From positions 17,677,801 to 17,741,800 of the forward strand of contig OX465111.1 of NCBI GenBank assembly GCA_949987565.1: DNA of 64,000 nt. The letters are read 5' to 3'. Position 1 is the stretch's first letter, and every line of letters starts with the position of its first letter. The DNA is from Luidia sarsii. Lineage: Eukaryota; Echinodermata; Asteroidea; Paxillosida; Luidiidae. The notes below the pieces were generated by a model, which was not told the origin of the DNA, did no database searches, and was given only the letters and a program-made list of their open reading frames with translations. Of the stretch, positions 9,701 through 29,199 are shown piece after piece. The translations under genes and the position numbers were made by a program.

Positions 9701-11751
9701 GGATTATTTCCTTTTCTGTTGCCTATTATCATTTTTTTTTTACAATTTATAACTTAAGCAAAACCTAGCTTGTGATATGGAAATATCAAAATAAGAATTA
9801 GAATGCACAACAGCCAGTGTATACCATATTTAACACATGTAGTTAGTAGTGTATTGTCAAATGTATATTGGTGGATTAATGAGCAAATCTACACTTACTC
9901 AAACTCACTTCCACTGAAATCACTGAAGTCATCCGCATCAGTTGTACTGTGACTGTAGGGAGAAAGTCAGCCATTATTCATTAAACACAGTTGACAGACA
10001 TCAGGCAATCTTGAGGACTCAGTACAGGTGTATATAAGACTGTTGAATGTCATGGTGCATTCATTATGCTGCAACACGGACGGAGAATGCAAAGTGTGTT
10101 CACCTCTTGAAGATGAAGGATGAAGTGGGCACTGGGAAGCCGATTTTTAAGAAACTTCAAATGTTGCATACGCAACATTTTGTTGCGTAACAGCTTACAC
10201 AACATTTTGCTGCCTTTGCTAAATACTGCTGAAAAAGAGTCTTTGTGGTGCAAGACTTATGCAACATAATTTCTAAGGCTGTGTAACTTACGCATTTCCG
10301 AAATTACGCAACTCCGAAATTACATACTGTATTTTATTTCCAGGGAAATTGCTTTAGAAATCTCTTTTTAGGAAATGGGCCACATGGGGTGAAAGACCTT
10401 ACCGGACTGAGACACTCGTAGATGGGAAGTCTGCATGAACTGATAATGGATAGGATACTCTCGAGGGTCCCGGTGAATGACTGCCACTAGAAACCATGAA
10501 CAAATTGTGGAAACTTGCTCAGTGATTTACCAGTGCACAGATGACAGTATGTATTCGGAAAGATTTTAGTTTAATACCTACACCGTAAAAGGGTAAGAAA
10601 CAAAACCTAAACCCACAATAGACCACCGATTGTTATGAAGGCTTAATTGTTGTGAAATTTTGGACTAACATAACAGTTTTCAAAAAATAATGATTAAATG
10701 GTGCGTATATAGTACTGTGATGTTCATACAAAGCTGCGTACAACATCCAGTAGACAACTTTGCATCACAAAATCATGACTTGGGGGAAAAACTGTAAGTC
10801 CAATTTTTTCAGCAAGTGGTGGTGCCTGACAATGGATATTGTGTATGTACTCTGTACATAATACTATTACTAGGTGAGTAGATGGTCTGATAAGGGTTCT
10901 TTTTTTTTTTCATCCTTTTACAGTGAGGGTATTAAACTAAAATCTTGCCCATTTTTTTTCCAATTTATTTTGCTTATTGGCCTGCCATTGCCAGTTGAAC
11001 ACAAACACCCCCCCCCCCCCTGTTAATGAGTGTATATAGTCATCCAGCGTTTCCACTGGACTAAGCCGCTCGGTTAAACTTACCTGGTCACTTTTACCGG
11101 GCAGAGGTTGGCCGGTAAAAGTAACCATTCGGCTCGGTTAAACTTTAGCCGCGTTTCCACTGGACTTAATTTGGTCGAAACCAAGACGAGGTTACATTTC
11201 CAAGTGGGAACAACGTTCAAATTTCACCATTGGAAATTTAACAGTCGTCTCGGTTAAATTTTAGTCCAGTGGAAACGCGCCTTTAAAATAACCAGGAGAA
11301 AGTTTAACTGGGCCATTTCCACTGGACTTAAAATCCTGGGTAAACTTGTAAAAGTAACCATCGTCCCGGTTCCTTTGACCAAAATAAGTCCAGTGGAAAC
11401 GCGGCTTAGCATGCCTAAGCCCGGGCCTTCATTTTGTAAACGGCCGTTGTGTGTTTGTGTCAGCGTTGTTGGGAACTGCACTCACTGGCAGCATTCATAA
11501 TGGTCCATGAGCAATACTGCCAGTTCGTTCTTGTCCTGGCAGCCCAGGCGAGCCTGGAGCACCGACCAGCGCCGACTCACGTCCGACGACAACCTCACGT
11601 CCAGGGACACCTTCCGCTTCGCCCTGATCTTGGCCGAGTGCTTCTCGCGATACCTCGCGTTGGCCTCCTGGACGGACCGCCGTTTCGAGGCCGGGGACAG
11701 AGCTCGCCTTCCTGCCGAGCCTACGCGCCGTTTGGGATACTCCCCATCCAT
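6731..11751 (-). CDS. Unrecognised 269-aa acidic/basic protein, five coding exons
   Basis: I do not recognise this gene. Coding exons in transcription order are 11751-11486, 10486-10403, 9952-9899, 9079-8999 and 7055-6731. Every acceptor (for example CTACAG and TTTCTTTCAG) and donor (GTGAGT, GTAAGG, GTAAGT, GTGAAG) fits the consensus. All four introns are in phase 2, giving one continuous frame ending in TAA. The start ATG at 11751 lies in GCCATGG. Another in-frame ATG at 11796 is possible, but CTGACGCAG just before the chosen start could instead be a splice acceptor. Residues 1-88 are strongly basic (KRRSVQEANARYREKHSAK) and end in a helix-like segment, VLQARLGCQDKNELAVLLMD, suggestive of a small DNA- or protein-binding domain. 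Residues 117-160 are acidic (DADDFSDFSGSEF, EEAVSEEEVDE). The C-terminal exon encodes 107 residues of mixed character. No signal peptide or membrane segment is visible. A nuclear regulatory protein is an inference from composition only. Confidence 0.8.
7140..7395 (+). repeat. GAAACGTC-family element with long pyrimidine-rich 5' part
   Basis: The pyrimidine-rich stretch (CCTTTGATCTCACCCTACCAG, CTTTGTCC) leads to TCTGCCTTTGAGAAAGGTCC, then GGATCGAAACGTCAGGCCCA. The same order recurs at 9340-9580. This shows that the element extends at least about 200 bp upstream of the GAAACGTC core. It lies just 5' of the last exon of the 269-aa gene. Confidence 0.7.
7620..7845. repeat. Polypurine (GA-rich) tract
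   Basis: About 220 bp of almost pure purine on the plus strand, dominated by GAGA, GGGAGA and AGAGAG motifs, within the last intron of the 269-aa gene. Tracts of this kind can form triplex DNA and are often length-variable. The long open frames across it on both strands are compositional. Confidence 0.85.
8225..8650 (+). repeat. GAAACGTC-family copies (two or three fragments)
   Basis: 8225-8290 has a degraded minus-oriented core (GGGCTGACGTTTTGATCGTAGC). 8365-8480 is a well-kept plus copy with TTTGAGAAAGGTCCTGCTAG, GGATCGAAACGTCAGGCCCA and the tail TTTTAGTCAGTAAGCAGTTT. 8595-8650 repeats only the tail. The tail is the most constant 3' part of the family. Confidence 0.75.
9115..9195 (+). repeat. 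tRNA-derived SINE, family 1 fragment
   Basis: AGAGCACCGGTACATTAATC, then CCAGAGGTCTCTGG and TCCAAGTCCCGGTCCAGTC, match the head at 17.38 kb. The 5' third is missing. It lies directly upstream of coding exon 4 of the 269-aa gene, in its intron. Confidence 0.6.
9340..9580 (+). repeat. GAAACGTC-family element, long copy
   Basis: Contains CCCTTTGATCTCACCCTACC, GAGAGGTCCTGCTAGGATCG, AAACATCAAGCCC and the tail GTCAGTAAGTAGTTTGCAAG, in the same order as 7140-7395. It sits in an intron of the 269-aa gene. Confidence 0.7.
11046..11410. mobile_element. Palindromic MITE with GCGTTTCCACTGGACT ends
   Basis: The left end GCGTTTCCACTGGACTAA is mirrored at the right end by AAGTCCAGTGGAAACGC. Several internal copies of the same motif and of CTCGGTTAAACTT occur. 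Related elements are at 40.67-41.11 kb, 45.0-45.17 kb and 63.7-63.87 kb. This copy is in intron 1 of the 269-aa gene, about 75 bp from the splice donor. Confidence 0.75.
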
Positions 11752-11784
11752 GGCTGGACTGTGCACCTGCGTCAGGCAGCGATG

Positions 11785-12330
11785 ACAATAAAACATTTAT
11801 TACAGCGCCTTAGGTATAACCTCAAAGCGCTTTACAAACACAACCACAAAAAGAAAGTAATGAAGAAAGGTAAAAAAAAAATTAAAAAAAAATATTACAG
11901 ACAAAAATAAACTACAATCCCCAAACCCAAGTATACATATCAATAACGTGGAGACGCGTCACTGTCACTGTCCAGTGTCAGTGACTGTGATGGTCAGTGA
12001 CACTGTCACTGCCACTGGTGGTAGTAGCGTTAGTACTAGTAGTGCCAGTGGCAGTGGTACAACTACTATTAAAGGGGATATGCACCGGTGTTGCAATGTT
12101 TTTTAATATGGTAGTATTTAGTTACCTAAATAATGCTATGCTAAGTTGTATTGGTGTTTTTTGTTGTTGTTTTTTTAATAAAAGTGTTTTTGTATACAGT
12201 ATTCCTCCATGGTATACTCATGGAGGTAGAGGAGGGACCTCCATGGTATATCGTGGGAACCCCCGTTTTCGACGCTACACGTTTTCGACGCTTAGCCTTC
12301 TAACTCACATCGCACGATGAAAACAACTCC
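11785..12330. other. Putative 5' flank of the 269-aa gene; low-complexity sequence
   Basis: Contains TTTATTACAGCGCCTTAGG with CAAAGCGCTTTACAAAC (repeat-like), an A-rich stretch near 11,870-11,910, and a cluster of CACTGTCACTG/CAGTGACAGTG inverted motifs at 11,955-12,060. CCTCCATGGTATACTCATGG near 12,205 is nearly palindromic. No TATA box or other promoter element is convincing. Confidence 0.35.
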
Positions 12331-12876
12331 GTATAACGATCTCAGACTTCGTATCTTACAGACTGTTTCCTGCTCTTGTCCGTCACCGAAAATGTGGAAA
12401 GTTAAGGCTTTTCCAGTAGGCCAAACTCGTGTAATTCAAAAAGTTGCTGTTTTGGGGTCTATTTTCCTAGGTACAAAATTGGCAGTTGCTTCGAAGCTCC
12501 AGTTTTCTTTATTGTTGATCCTAAAAAAAATCTGAGTGTACCATAACAAACCCCAACATCCGTAGAAAAAAAATCAATCGCGGTGCGCCGCGGACGTCAA
12601 CAAAACCGGGTAATCTTACGGAAGTGACAGGCTTGATCAACCTTCTCTATGATTATTCTAATAGTCTGTGGTGTTGAGAAAGTGACTGGGACCTCTTTTA
12701 GTTTTACTTTTAGTGTGATACTTTCGTCCACATTGTTCAGTTTGAAGAAAAGTCCTTATATCGTCGAAAACCGGTTATTGGAGGATACTATAGCCTATCT
12801 CCATGCCTACTTTACTAGGCCCTACTGTCACTTGTCACAATCATGTCATACTCATAGCTACATAGACTAGACCGAG

Positions 12877-12976
12877 TAACTTGGACCCGACAAGTCACCC
12901 TTTTTTTTATCGAATCTCAAAATTTCAAAATTCGATAAAAAAGGGTGACTTGTCGGGTCCAAATTACTCGGACTAA
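12877..12976. mobile_element. Foldback MITE (CCGAGTAACTTGGACCC ends), short copy
   Basis: CCGAGTAACTTGGACCCGAC, AAGTCACCC and a T-run are mirrored after a loop of about 20 bp by AAAAAAGGGTGACTTGTCGG, then GTCCAAATTACTCGG. The hairpin is nearly perfect. A longer relative is at 26.46-26.62 kb, so this one looks internally deleted. Confidence 0.85.
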
Positions 12977-13274
12977 TTAAGTATATTAATGATTATTTTA
13001 TTATTATATTATTGCAACAAATCGCCGCCTCGGCACGGCACGTTACTTATATCACACCGATACATTAGTCATTACTAATTTAGTAATTAGCTTTCTGGAC
13101 ATTGAAATGTGTGGGTAGCTTCAAACGCATAATAATTACCGTATTTACATCATGTGATTCCTCGAGCTTGACCCTTGACCCTTCTCGAGCACCCATAATT
13201 TGCCCGTTTTCGGATACGAAACCGATTGGGAAGGAAATGTTGCGCTAACTATTTTCAGACATAGAGGGCGGTGT

Positions 13275-13815
13275 TCTTTTAATACGGATGCCAAAAAAAA
13301 GCCGAATTTCTGCAAGGTTTAATTTTTGGGATGGGCCCCTCCACTTCTAGTTCTACAGGCCAAACAAATGTGGGTCCACACTTTATAATAAGCTTGGCAG
13401 AGCCATCTTTGATGGAAAATGTGCTACATCCAGAGATAATTATAGCCTCTGTAGAGGCCAAGGGATAGTCTAAACAGAGAGACTCACAATAATGAGCTCT
13501 TTGATTCCAAGTAACCATATGGTAATAATACCTTGTGTAGTATGTAAACCTGATTATACACTGGATTTTTTCCCCAATGCTTGTCCACAGATGAGCTTTG
13601 GACGAAACGTTCAGCTTTCCTCGAGCTAAAATTTCACTGAATCTCTGATACCATTAACTTCCTGATGATTACAACTAAAAGAGAATGTCTGCAAACTGCT
13701 TTCTGACTAAATGATCCAAATGCAAATAAATTATGAGGACCTGGTGTTTCGAACCTAGACCTCATTCTGCCTTTGGCAAATGTACTGCTAGGTAGAAACG
13801 TCAGGCCCTCCTTTT
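13275..13815 (+). repeat. Family G fragment followed by a GAAACGTC-family copy
   Basis: 13,290-13,400 carries GCCGAATTTCTGCAAGG and GGGCCCCTCCACTTC, matching family G. 13,580-13,615 has TGTCCACAGATGAG, then TTTGGACGAAACGTTC, a relative of the GAAACGT core. 13,690-13,815 contains GCAAACTGCTTTCTGACTAA, TCTGCCTTTGGC and GTAGAAACGTCAGGCCCTCC, in partly head-to-head arrangement. Confidence 0.55.
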
Positions 13816-13994
13816 TCCCCCGAGTTCCCGAGTAAGAAATTTATAATAAATTATATGCCATGTCCAGATGTTGGGCACTTTAAAAAAAATCTACAGTAAA
13901 ATTATGGTAAGCCCTAATACTGCAACAAAGCCACTAGCAATTACACTTAATGGTAACACCTTGACAAGTAAATGTACTTTTAAAAACTAACAAC

Positions 13995-14944
13995 TTTAAT
14001 TCATTCTCACTACAAAATACATGTACAAATGACAGAAAAAATAAGACAAAACAAAAAAAAGAACTCAAAAAAGATGTCCAAGCAATAGGGGGAATGTTTT
14101 GCCTATTAATTGCTAGTGGACTGTGATGCGAACATTCAATCTGCAGTGTACATAATCCAGTGATTGCATTAATCTGAATATAAGCATTCTTCTGCAGCAG
14201 GTTCGTCTTTACTTAGCAGTGATTCGTTCCTCTCAGAAAACCAAAAAAACAGCATGATCCAAACTAATCTTGTGTCTGCGCAACATTGTCAACAAACATC
14301 AAAAGCTAAAACAGCTCGCTTTCCAGTATTTACAAATGCGCGACACATAAACAAAGAAGATAAACCCCCCCAAAAAATAAAAATCGGTTAAAATTCAACT
14401 GACTTGAATCTGCATCATTTTCAGTAGACATTGTGCTGTGAGAGTTTATAAGAAAAAATGGCATCTAATTGAACAATTCCCACACTAAGATGACACGACC
14501 ACTGTGAAAATTGAAACAAATACGAACACTTTGAACTCCACATCTTGAAAGTCAGAAAATAGGCAGGTTTCCCCCCCCCCCAGACAAAAGTTGAAAATTT
14601 TTCAAAACTTCATCAATGTCTCATCTCTCTCAATAAAGTGAGTGATTGATCAGAAACTACCTGTGAACTGGCTGCTTTAGACTTTGGTCAAGTCTACATA
14701 TCGAACCAACCTATCCTATGCTAAAATTGCAACAAATTGCTTCAAGCGTAATTCAAGAGGTAGGGATTCTTTTCGTGCCATCAGAGAAAAGGAAGCAATA
14801 TCCGGTCCCAGACATGCATATCCATTTGTGTTCAGACAAAAACCCTCTGGTCTACAATGATTGTGCAGCGTCATTCCGTTGTTTTTCAGCCAGGCTGGGG
14901 CAGTCCTCTAAGAAGGAAGGCCGAGTATGTCAGATAGTCTCGCC
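13995..14944 (-). other. Probable 3' UTR of the UAP56/DDX39 gene
   Basis: AT-rich sequence after the helicase stop codon. It is free of the repeat families that fill nearby DNA, as expected for a transcribed 3' UTR. ATTAAA on the minus strand (plus 13,995-14,000) is the only poly(A)-like hexamer I noticed near its end. The extent is an inference. Confidence 0.4.
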
Positions 14945-24511
<9,567 letters not shown>

Positions 24512-24535
24512 TGTGTGGTGTTGATTTGAAATTAG

Positions 24536-25550
24536 TCTGAAACTAGAACAAAGACAAGAACCATTTCCATAAACATGAAAGAATCATCTTTTTTTCTCCA
24601 GGTTATCAGAACAAAAATACTATTTTTTAACTTATGACTGTTACTTTATGTGCCTAAAAACAGATGGTTGCGAAAATGGTTAAATATAGAAATTCAAAAT
24701 AAACAATGAATTGATTTGATTTTGGAAAAAGGGCCAAGAAAAAAAATTGACTTGAATTTTGACAATTTGTTTTTATTTCATAGCCTACACAAAAATGAGG
24801 ACCAATATTCAATAAAAAAAAGTGACAATGAACATCGAAAGTGCAATCCACGTTACAGAGAACAGACATTCCTGCAAAATGATGAATTCTTGCTCCGAAC
24901 TTATTTCGAGCATAGATTTCGAGTAACTTTGTTTTACAGGGCTTTCTGAACGAAAACAAAGGAATTTGATTCTAAAATCTAAGCTCGTGTCGTGAACTCG
25001 CACTCGGCAGGACTGATGACGGAAAAAATCACCAAAGGCTACCACCCAAACAAGAGAGGATAAAGGGGTTTCTGATACTGTTATAGCATTGCGGATGCAT
25101 TTCCTGACTGCAAAATTGCAGATACTGAGATAGCATTTACAATTTGTGGGTTCGTTTCGAGAAAAAGTTTACTGTACATGTACATCGGTACGGTGACGTG
25201 GCTCGCTAAAAAAAATCATACATTTTCAGAAACAATCCTTGAAACACGCAGTCACATTTTCAGAACAAATTGACATGCTAAGATCCGCTGTACATACAAG
25301 ATTTGGAAAAATGTCTTTAGGATGAATTCACGAAGCTAAAAAAGATGATTATGGTGGATTCTTCCCTTACCTCGGACGAGTATCTGGTTTGTACACACAA
25401 GACGGAGTTGGGCACACACGGATCAAGCCGCGTAGCGTCGATAAACTGCATGAAACGCGTGAATGTCCTCGTTCCCAGACCTACGTTGTGCATTTCTTAT
25501 TGACAAGAGAACGAGGTTGAAGAAACGGCCCCCAGTCTATTACGTCATCA
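24536..25550 (-). promoter_or_regulatory. Helicase 5' UTR region with upstream non-coding exon
   Basis: On the minus strand CTCGTCCGAG|GTAAGG at 25,371/25,370 is a strong splice donor. TTTGTTCTAG or TTTCAG at about 24,537-24,543 is a matching acceptor just before the start codon. This implies a non-coding first exon ending at 25,371, with transcription starting somewhere around 25.4-25.6 kb. No TATA box is clear. Confidence 0.55.
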
Positions 25551-25689
25551 GTATTGTGTTTTGGGGTTAATTATAATAATGCTGGGTTTATAGGTTTAAG
25601 AAGGAAAAAGGAAGAGACAACACATTCATTTACAGAGGAATTAGTTTATAATTATCTGTAATGCAGCTGTATTTTAATTGTTTGCACAG

Positions 25690-25802
25690 AACTTGTCACA
25701 GTGCCTTACGCACAACCCGGAAGTGTGCAGTGAAAACATATACGACAAAGCATTGTGGGACATATTTCTGGTCCGTGTCTGAATATATGGCTGCGGCTAG
25801 AG
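25690..25802 (+). promoter_or_regulatory. Candidate 5' UTR exon of the RNF26-like gene
   Basis: Plus-strand GGCTGCGGCTAGAG|GTAAGA at 25,802/25,803 is a good donor. An acceptor ACCCACAG lies at 27,001-27,008, 12 bp before the RNF26-like start codon. The motif GCATTGTGGGA near 25,750 resembles part of the ZNF143-type site found in many metazoan promoters. If the exon is used, its ATG at about 25,787 would be an out-of-frame upstream start. Confidence 0.4.
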
Positions 25803-26462
25803 GTAAGACGTAACCCTATGGGAACTGGCTGCAGCCGCTTGTTGTCGACTTGCATAGGCTCGTGTGTACTTTTAAGCTGCAGCCAGTGAATTCGGACGCA
25901 TCCCAATAACAACCTTGAACTTTGAAGACTTGAAGTTAGGCTATACTAGATTGTAAACAGAGATTTAACCGCAGCAGCAACCACTGCTTCCCCAGAAGGA
26001 AATGTTGTTTAATGTTACAATGTTAGCAAGGTAAACCTAGTTGCAGGGCTAGTTTACTCGCTTTTCGGTGAACAGGGTGAGCTCAGTCTCTGGTCTGAGC
26101 ATGGAGTCTGAGGCTCTGTAGTCTGTGGAGTGTGGGTCTAGCTCTGTCTGTGTCTGTAGACAGTTTCACCTTTTCAGGTGAAGGGGAATCCCAGGCCCAT
26201 AGAGAGGGTCGTGCCGGGGCAGCGCAGGGCCAGCCAGGGGCGTGGCCAGGATTAACCATGGAGGAAGGATTTCATGGATTAACCATGGATTAACTATGTG
26301 AATTATCCACAGGGACGTGTTGCTCGGTTTTTACTTTTAGTTATAAACTTTTTTTAGTTCCACAACAAAAAAGTTATTCAAATTGCTTTAGCACAACAGA
26401 AATTATGAAATAATTAATTGAAATTTTTGGGCAGTAGGGCTCAGATCCATTACTACTGAGTA

Positions 26463-26619
26463 CTAGTCCGAGTAACTTGGACCCGACAAGTCACCCTTTT
26501 TTTATCAAATTTTGAAATTTTGAGTTTCGGGTGACTGTAGCCTAGTCACCCGAAACTCAAAATTTCAAAATTCGATAAAAAAAGGGTGACTTGTCGGGTC
26601 CAATTTACTCGGACTATAC
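26463..26619. mobile_element. Foldback MITE (CCGAGTAACTTGGACCC ends), long copy
   Basis: AGTCCGAGTAACTTGGACCC is mirrored by GGGTCCAATTTACTCGGACT. The inner arms AAATTTTGAGTTTCGGGTGA and TCACCCGAAACTCAAAATTT continue the hairpin to a loop of about 10 bp. It lies between the divergent helicase and RNF26-like genes and shares its outer arms with the 12.88-kb copy. Confidence 0.88.
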
Positions 26620-27020
26620 CAGTTTTTACCACTACCAGTCTTGATATTACTCATTTACTGGGTAGTGAGGATCCGAGGATCTGGGCACGTAAGTCTGTGT
26701 GCATGGTGTGCGTAAGTTTTGGCAACAATGTCATGAGAAAACAATTCAAACAAAATGATATGCCGCCCCTTTTTCAGACATAGAGGGCAGTATTTGAATT
26801 TGTAAAAATGGCCGCAATAATCATCCGCGGATGATCGTTGGAAATTCATACAAAATTCCTCTAAAAACGGCAGCTTTCTGTGCGTTAAAAATTAACAGAA
26901 CTTCTGATACTGATACATTTTGGAATGTGCAGAAATTGTGCTCTAAATTATAACTTAGAGCATTGAACATTGTGTGCCATAAAATGTTGGTATTTGTTTA
27001 ACCCACAGTAACCTGTAGGC

Positions 27021-28874
27021 ATGGCAACCGCGGCCGAGTCCATCCTCCAGTGTCTGAACAGCCTCCTGTGGCTATGTAGCCAGGCGATAGACCTGATAGT
27101 GTATGCCGTTGAGGCTAACTACAGTGCGGTGACGGCTGTCTTCTCTGCCGTCAGCTCCGTACTCTTCTTCACATGGAAGGTGCTTGCGTTGCTGCTGCAA
27201 GGCTCTCTCTTCATGGTGGAATCGATGGTGGATTGGTTCAAAACCTTGGAGTACGCCTTCACCTGCACACTCACTGGGTTGCTTTCCGTGGGAAGGCTTA
27301 CCCTTCAGATAGCTAGCAGTGTGGTTGGGGTAGTGTCTGCGTACGGACCGTGCGTGTGGCACGGCGTCGGTCGGTTTGTCGGTGGGTCGGCCTACTACGC
27401 CGGGTTGGCCCTTACCGAAGTCGGCGCCTTCATCAGACCAGCCTTGATTTGGGAGTCTTCGGTCGGCTTTGCAACGTGGGTTTGCCAGACAGCATCGGCA
27501 GGTCTGGCTCACGTCGTGTCTGGTTTGTACGGCTCCACGCTCTCCTCTCTACACGCCGTCTCTGCGGCGTGCCAACAGCTGACCATCTACATGGCGAGCC
27601 AGCTGGCTCGTGGCCAGTCGCAAATCAACGACTTCGTGCGGGATGCGCTGCGATTCTCCAACGAGAAGCTGGACGGCGTGTCTTTTGAGATTGACATGAT
27701 CGCAAGCAGTCTCTACAGCAGCTGCATGGAGATCTTCCTGAATTTTCTCGCCATCATCTCATACATGATGGTCATCACGGGAGTCCTCCTCCTGGTGGTC
27801 GTGATTCCCGTGAAGTTTTACGGTCTGTACAGGAACGCCACCGGAGCTGCCAACACACTGGTGAGGCAGTTCCAGAGAGGCCTGGCGTACAGCGGACGTT
27901 TCACGAGAGCGGAGAGCGCCAGGCAGCGGACCGGAGAGAACGCAGCACCACAGCGCCGAGCACCAGTGACCGGTGCTGGCGTCTCGCTCCTAACTGCCTC
28001 CCGCAGACGGAGTAGAACCCCGGACCGACCGTGGGAAGGCGGGCAGCGAGGTCCGCGACCGCAGAGCACCGCGGGCACCTCGGCGGGCACCTCAATAGGC
28101 ACCTTGGCGGGCACCTCGGCGGGCACCTTGGCGGGCACCTTGGCGGGCACCTCGTCGGGCACCTCGGCGGGCACCTCGGCGGGCACCTCGGCGGGCGCCT
28201 CGGCGGGTACCTTGGCGGGCACCTCGGCGGGCACCTCGGCGAGCACCTTGTCGGGCACCTCGGCAAGCACCTTGGCGGGCACCTTGGCGGGCACTTTGGC
28301 GGGCAACTCGGCGGGCAACTCGGCGGGCACCTCGGCAGGCACCTCGGCGGGCACCTCGGCGGGAACCTCGGCGGGAACCTCGGCGGGCACCTTGGCGGGC
28401 ACCTCGGCGGGCACCTCGGCGGGCACCTTGTCGGGCACCTCGGCAAGCACCTCGGCGGGCACCTTGGCGGGCACCTTGGCGGGCACCTGGGCGGGCACCT
28501 TGGCGGGCATCTTGGCGGGCACCTCGGCGGGCACCTCGGCGAGCACCTCGGCGGGCACCTCGGCGGGCACCTCGGCAGGCTCCTCGCGGGGGCAGGGCCA
28601 TCGGTCTCCCCGCCCCGGTCCTCCAACGGCTCGGGGCAGAGCGAGGGGGGAGGACGAAGCAGCCCGTCTGGCCAGGCAGCTTGAGGATGAGAAGGACAGA
28701 CAGCTGTGCGTCGTCTGCCAGGACAGCACCAAGAACATCCTCATCCTTCCCTGCAAGCATCTCTGCGTCTGTCTGCACTGTGTCCAGGAGATCACGGCTC
28801 ATAGACTGCACGGCGCAAGGGTCTGTCCACTCTGCCGTGGAAAAATCAGGAGCTACATGGAAGTCTATGCCTGA
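27021..28874 (+). CDS. RNF26: RNF26-like multipass membrane RING E3 ubiquitin ligase
   Basis: A 617-aa open frame in a single coding exon. The N-terminal 270 residues hold several hydrophobic segments, including about residues 36-66, 78-110 and a strong one at about 236-265 ([20 protein letters not shown]). The extreme C-terminus is a RING: CVVC from residue 563, [11 protein letters not shown], then CPLC about 602-605, ending IRSYMEVYA. This layout is that of RNF26, an ER-membrane ligase that positions endosomes and modulates STING in vertebrates. That function is transferred by family resemblance and not shown here. Between them, residues of about 350-530 are a tandem GTSA/GTLA repeat encoded by a 12-bp minisatellite. 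Human RNF26 is shorter (433 aa), and most of the excess is this repeat. The repeat keeps several other frames open, including on the minus strand. The first ATG after the acceptor at 27,008 was chosen as start. Confidence 0.88.
   Translation: MATAAESILQCLNSLLWLCSQAIDLIVYAVEANYSAVTAVFSAVSSVLFFTWKVLALLLQGSLFMVESMVDWFKTLEYAFTCTLTGLLSVGRLTLQIASSVVGVVSAYGPCVWHGVGRFVGGSAYYAGLALTEVGAFIRPALIWESSVGFATWVCQTASAGLAHVVSGLYGSTLSSLHAVSAACQQLTIYMASQLARGQSQINDFVRDALRFSNEKLDGVSFEIDMIASSLYSSCMEIFLNFLAIISYMMVITGVLLLVVVIPVKFYGLYRNATGAANTLVRQFQRGLAYSGRFTRAESARQRTGENAAPQRRAPVTGAGVSLLTASRRRSRTPDRPWEGGQRGPRPQSTAGTSAGTSIGTLAGTSAGTLAGTLAGTSSGTSAGTSAGTSAGASAGTLAGTSAGTSASTLSGTSASTLAGTLAGTLAGNSAGNSAGTSAGTSAGTSAGTSAGTSAGTLAGTSAGTSAGTLSGTSASTSAGTLAGTLAGTWAGTLAGILAGTSAGTSASTSAGTSAGTSAGSSRGQGHRSPRPGPPTARGRARGEDEAARLARQLEDEKDRQLCVVCQDSTKNILILPCKHLCVCLHCVQEITAHRLHGARVCPLCRGKIRSYMEVYA
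28076..28580. repeat. 12-bp coding minisatellite (GTSA repeat)
   Basis: About 42 tandem copies of GGCACCTCGGCG and one- to two-base variants (TTGGCG, TCGTCG). All are in frame with the RNF26-like gene and give Gly-Thr-Ser/Leu-Ala units. The repeat is GC-rich and free of stops in several frames on both strands. Confidence 0.95.
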
Positions 28875-29190
28875 AAAAAAAAAAAAAATTCTTACCCAAA
28901 GCTTATTTTCCAAGCGAAGCGATCAGAAGTTACATGAAGTCTTTGCCTGAAAAAAAATTCTTCATCTCTCTTAACCAAAGCTTACTTTCCAAGGGGAGCG
29001 ATCAGAAGCTACATGGAAGTCTTTACCAGAAAAAAACCCTCTTATTTCTCGTACCCAAAGCTTATTTTCCAAGGGGAGCGATCAAAGATTACATGAAGTC
29101 TTTGCCTGAAAAAATAAAACCCTCTTTATCTCTCTTATGCAAACCTGATACATTTTCCAAGGGGAGCGAGCGATCAGAAGTTACAGAGAG
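28840..29190 (+). repeat. Tandem copies of the RNF26-like gene end
   Basis: The last codons and stop (ATCAGGAGCTACATGGAAGT, CTATGCCTGA) recur downstream as ATCAGAAGTTACATGAAGTC, TTTGCCTGA near 28,921, 29,000 and 29,082 and in shorter form near 29,172. They are joined by A-runs, CCCAAAGCTTATTTTCC and AAGGGGAGCG. The period is roughly 75-90 bp. The array forms the start of the 3' UTR. AATAAA at 29,113-29,118 is a candidate poly(A) signal. Confidence 0.85.
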
Positions 29191-29199
29191 TGGGTCACT

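Noticed and set aside
28031..28913. Long open frames on both strands overlapping the RNF26-like gene (Gly-His-Leu, Arg-Cys-Pro or Arg-Gly-Ala repeats)
   Set aside because: They exist only because a 12-bp unit without stops keeps frames open; they have no domains, and the RING frame is clearly the real one.
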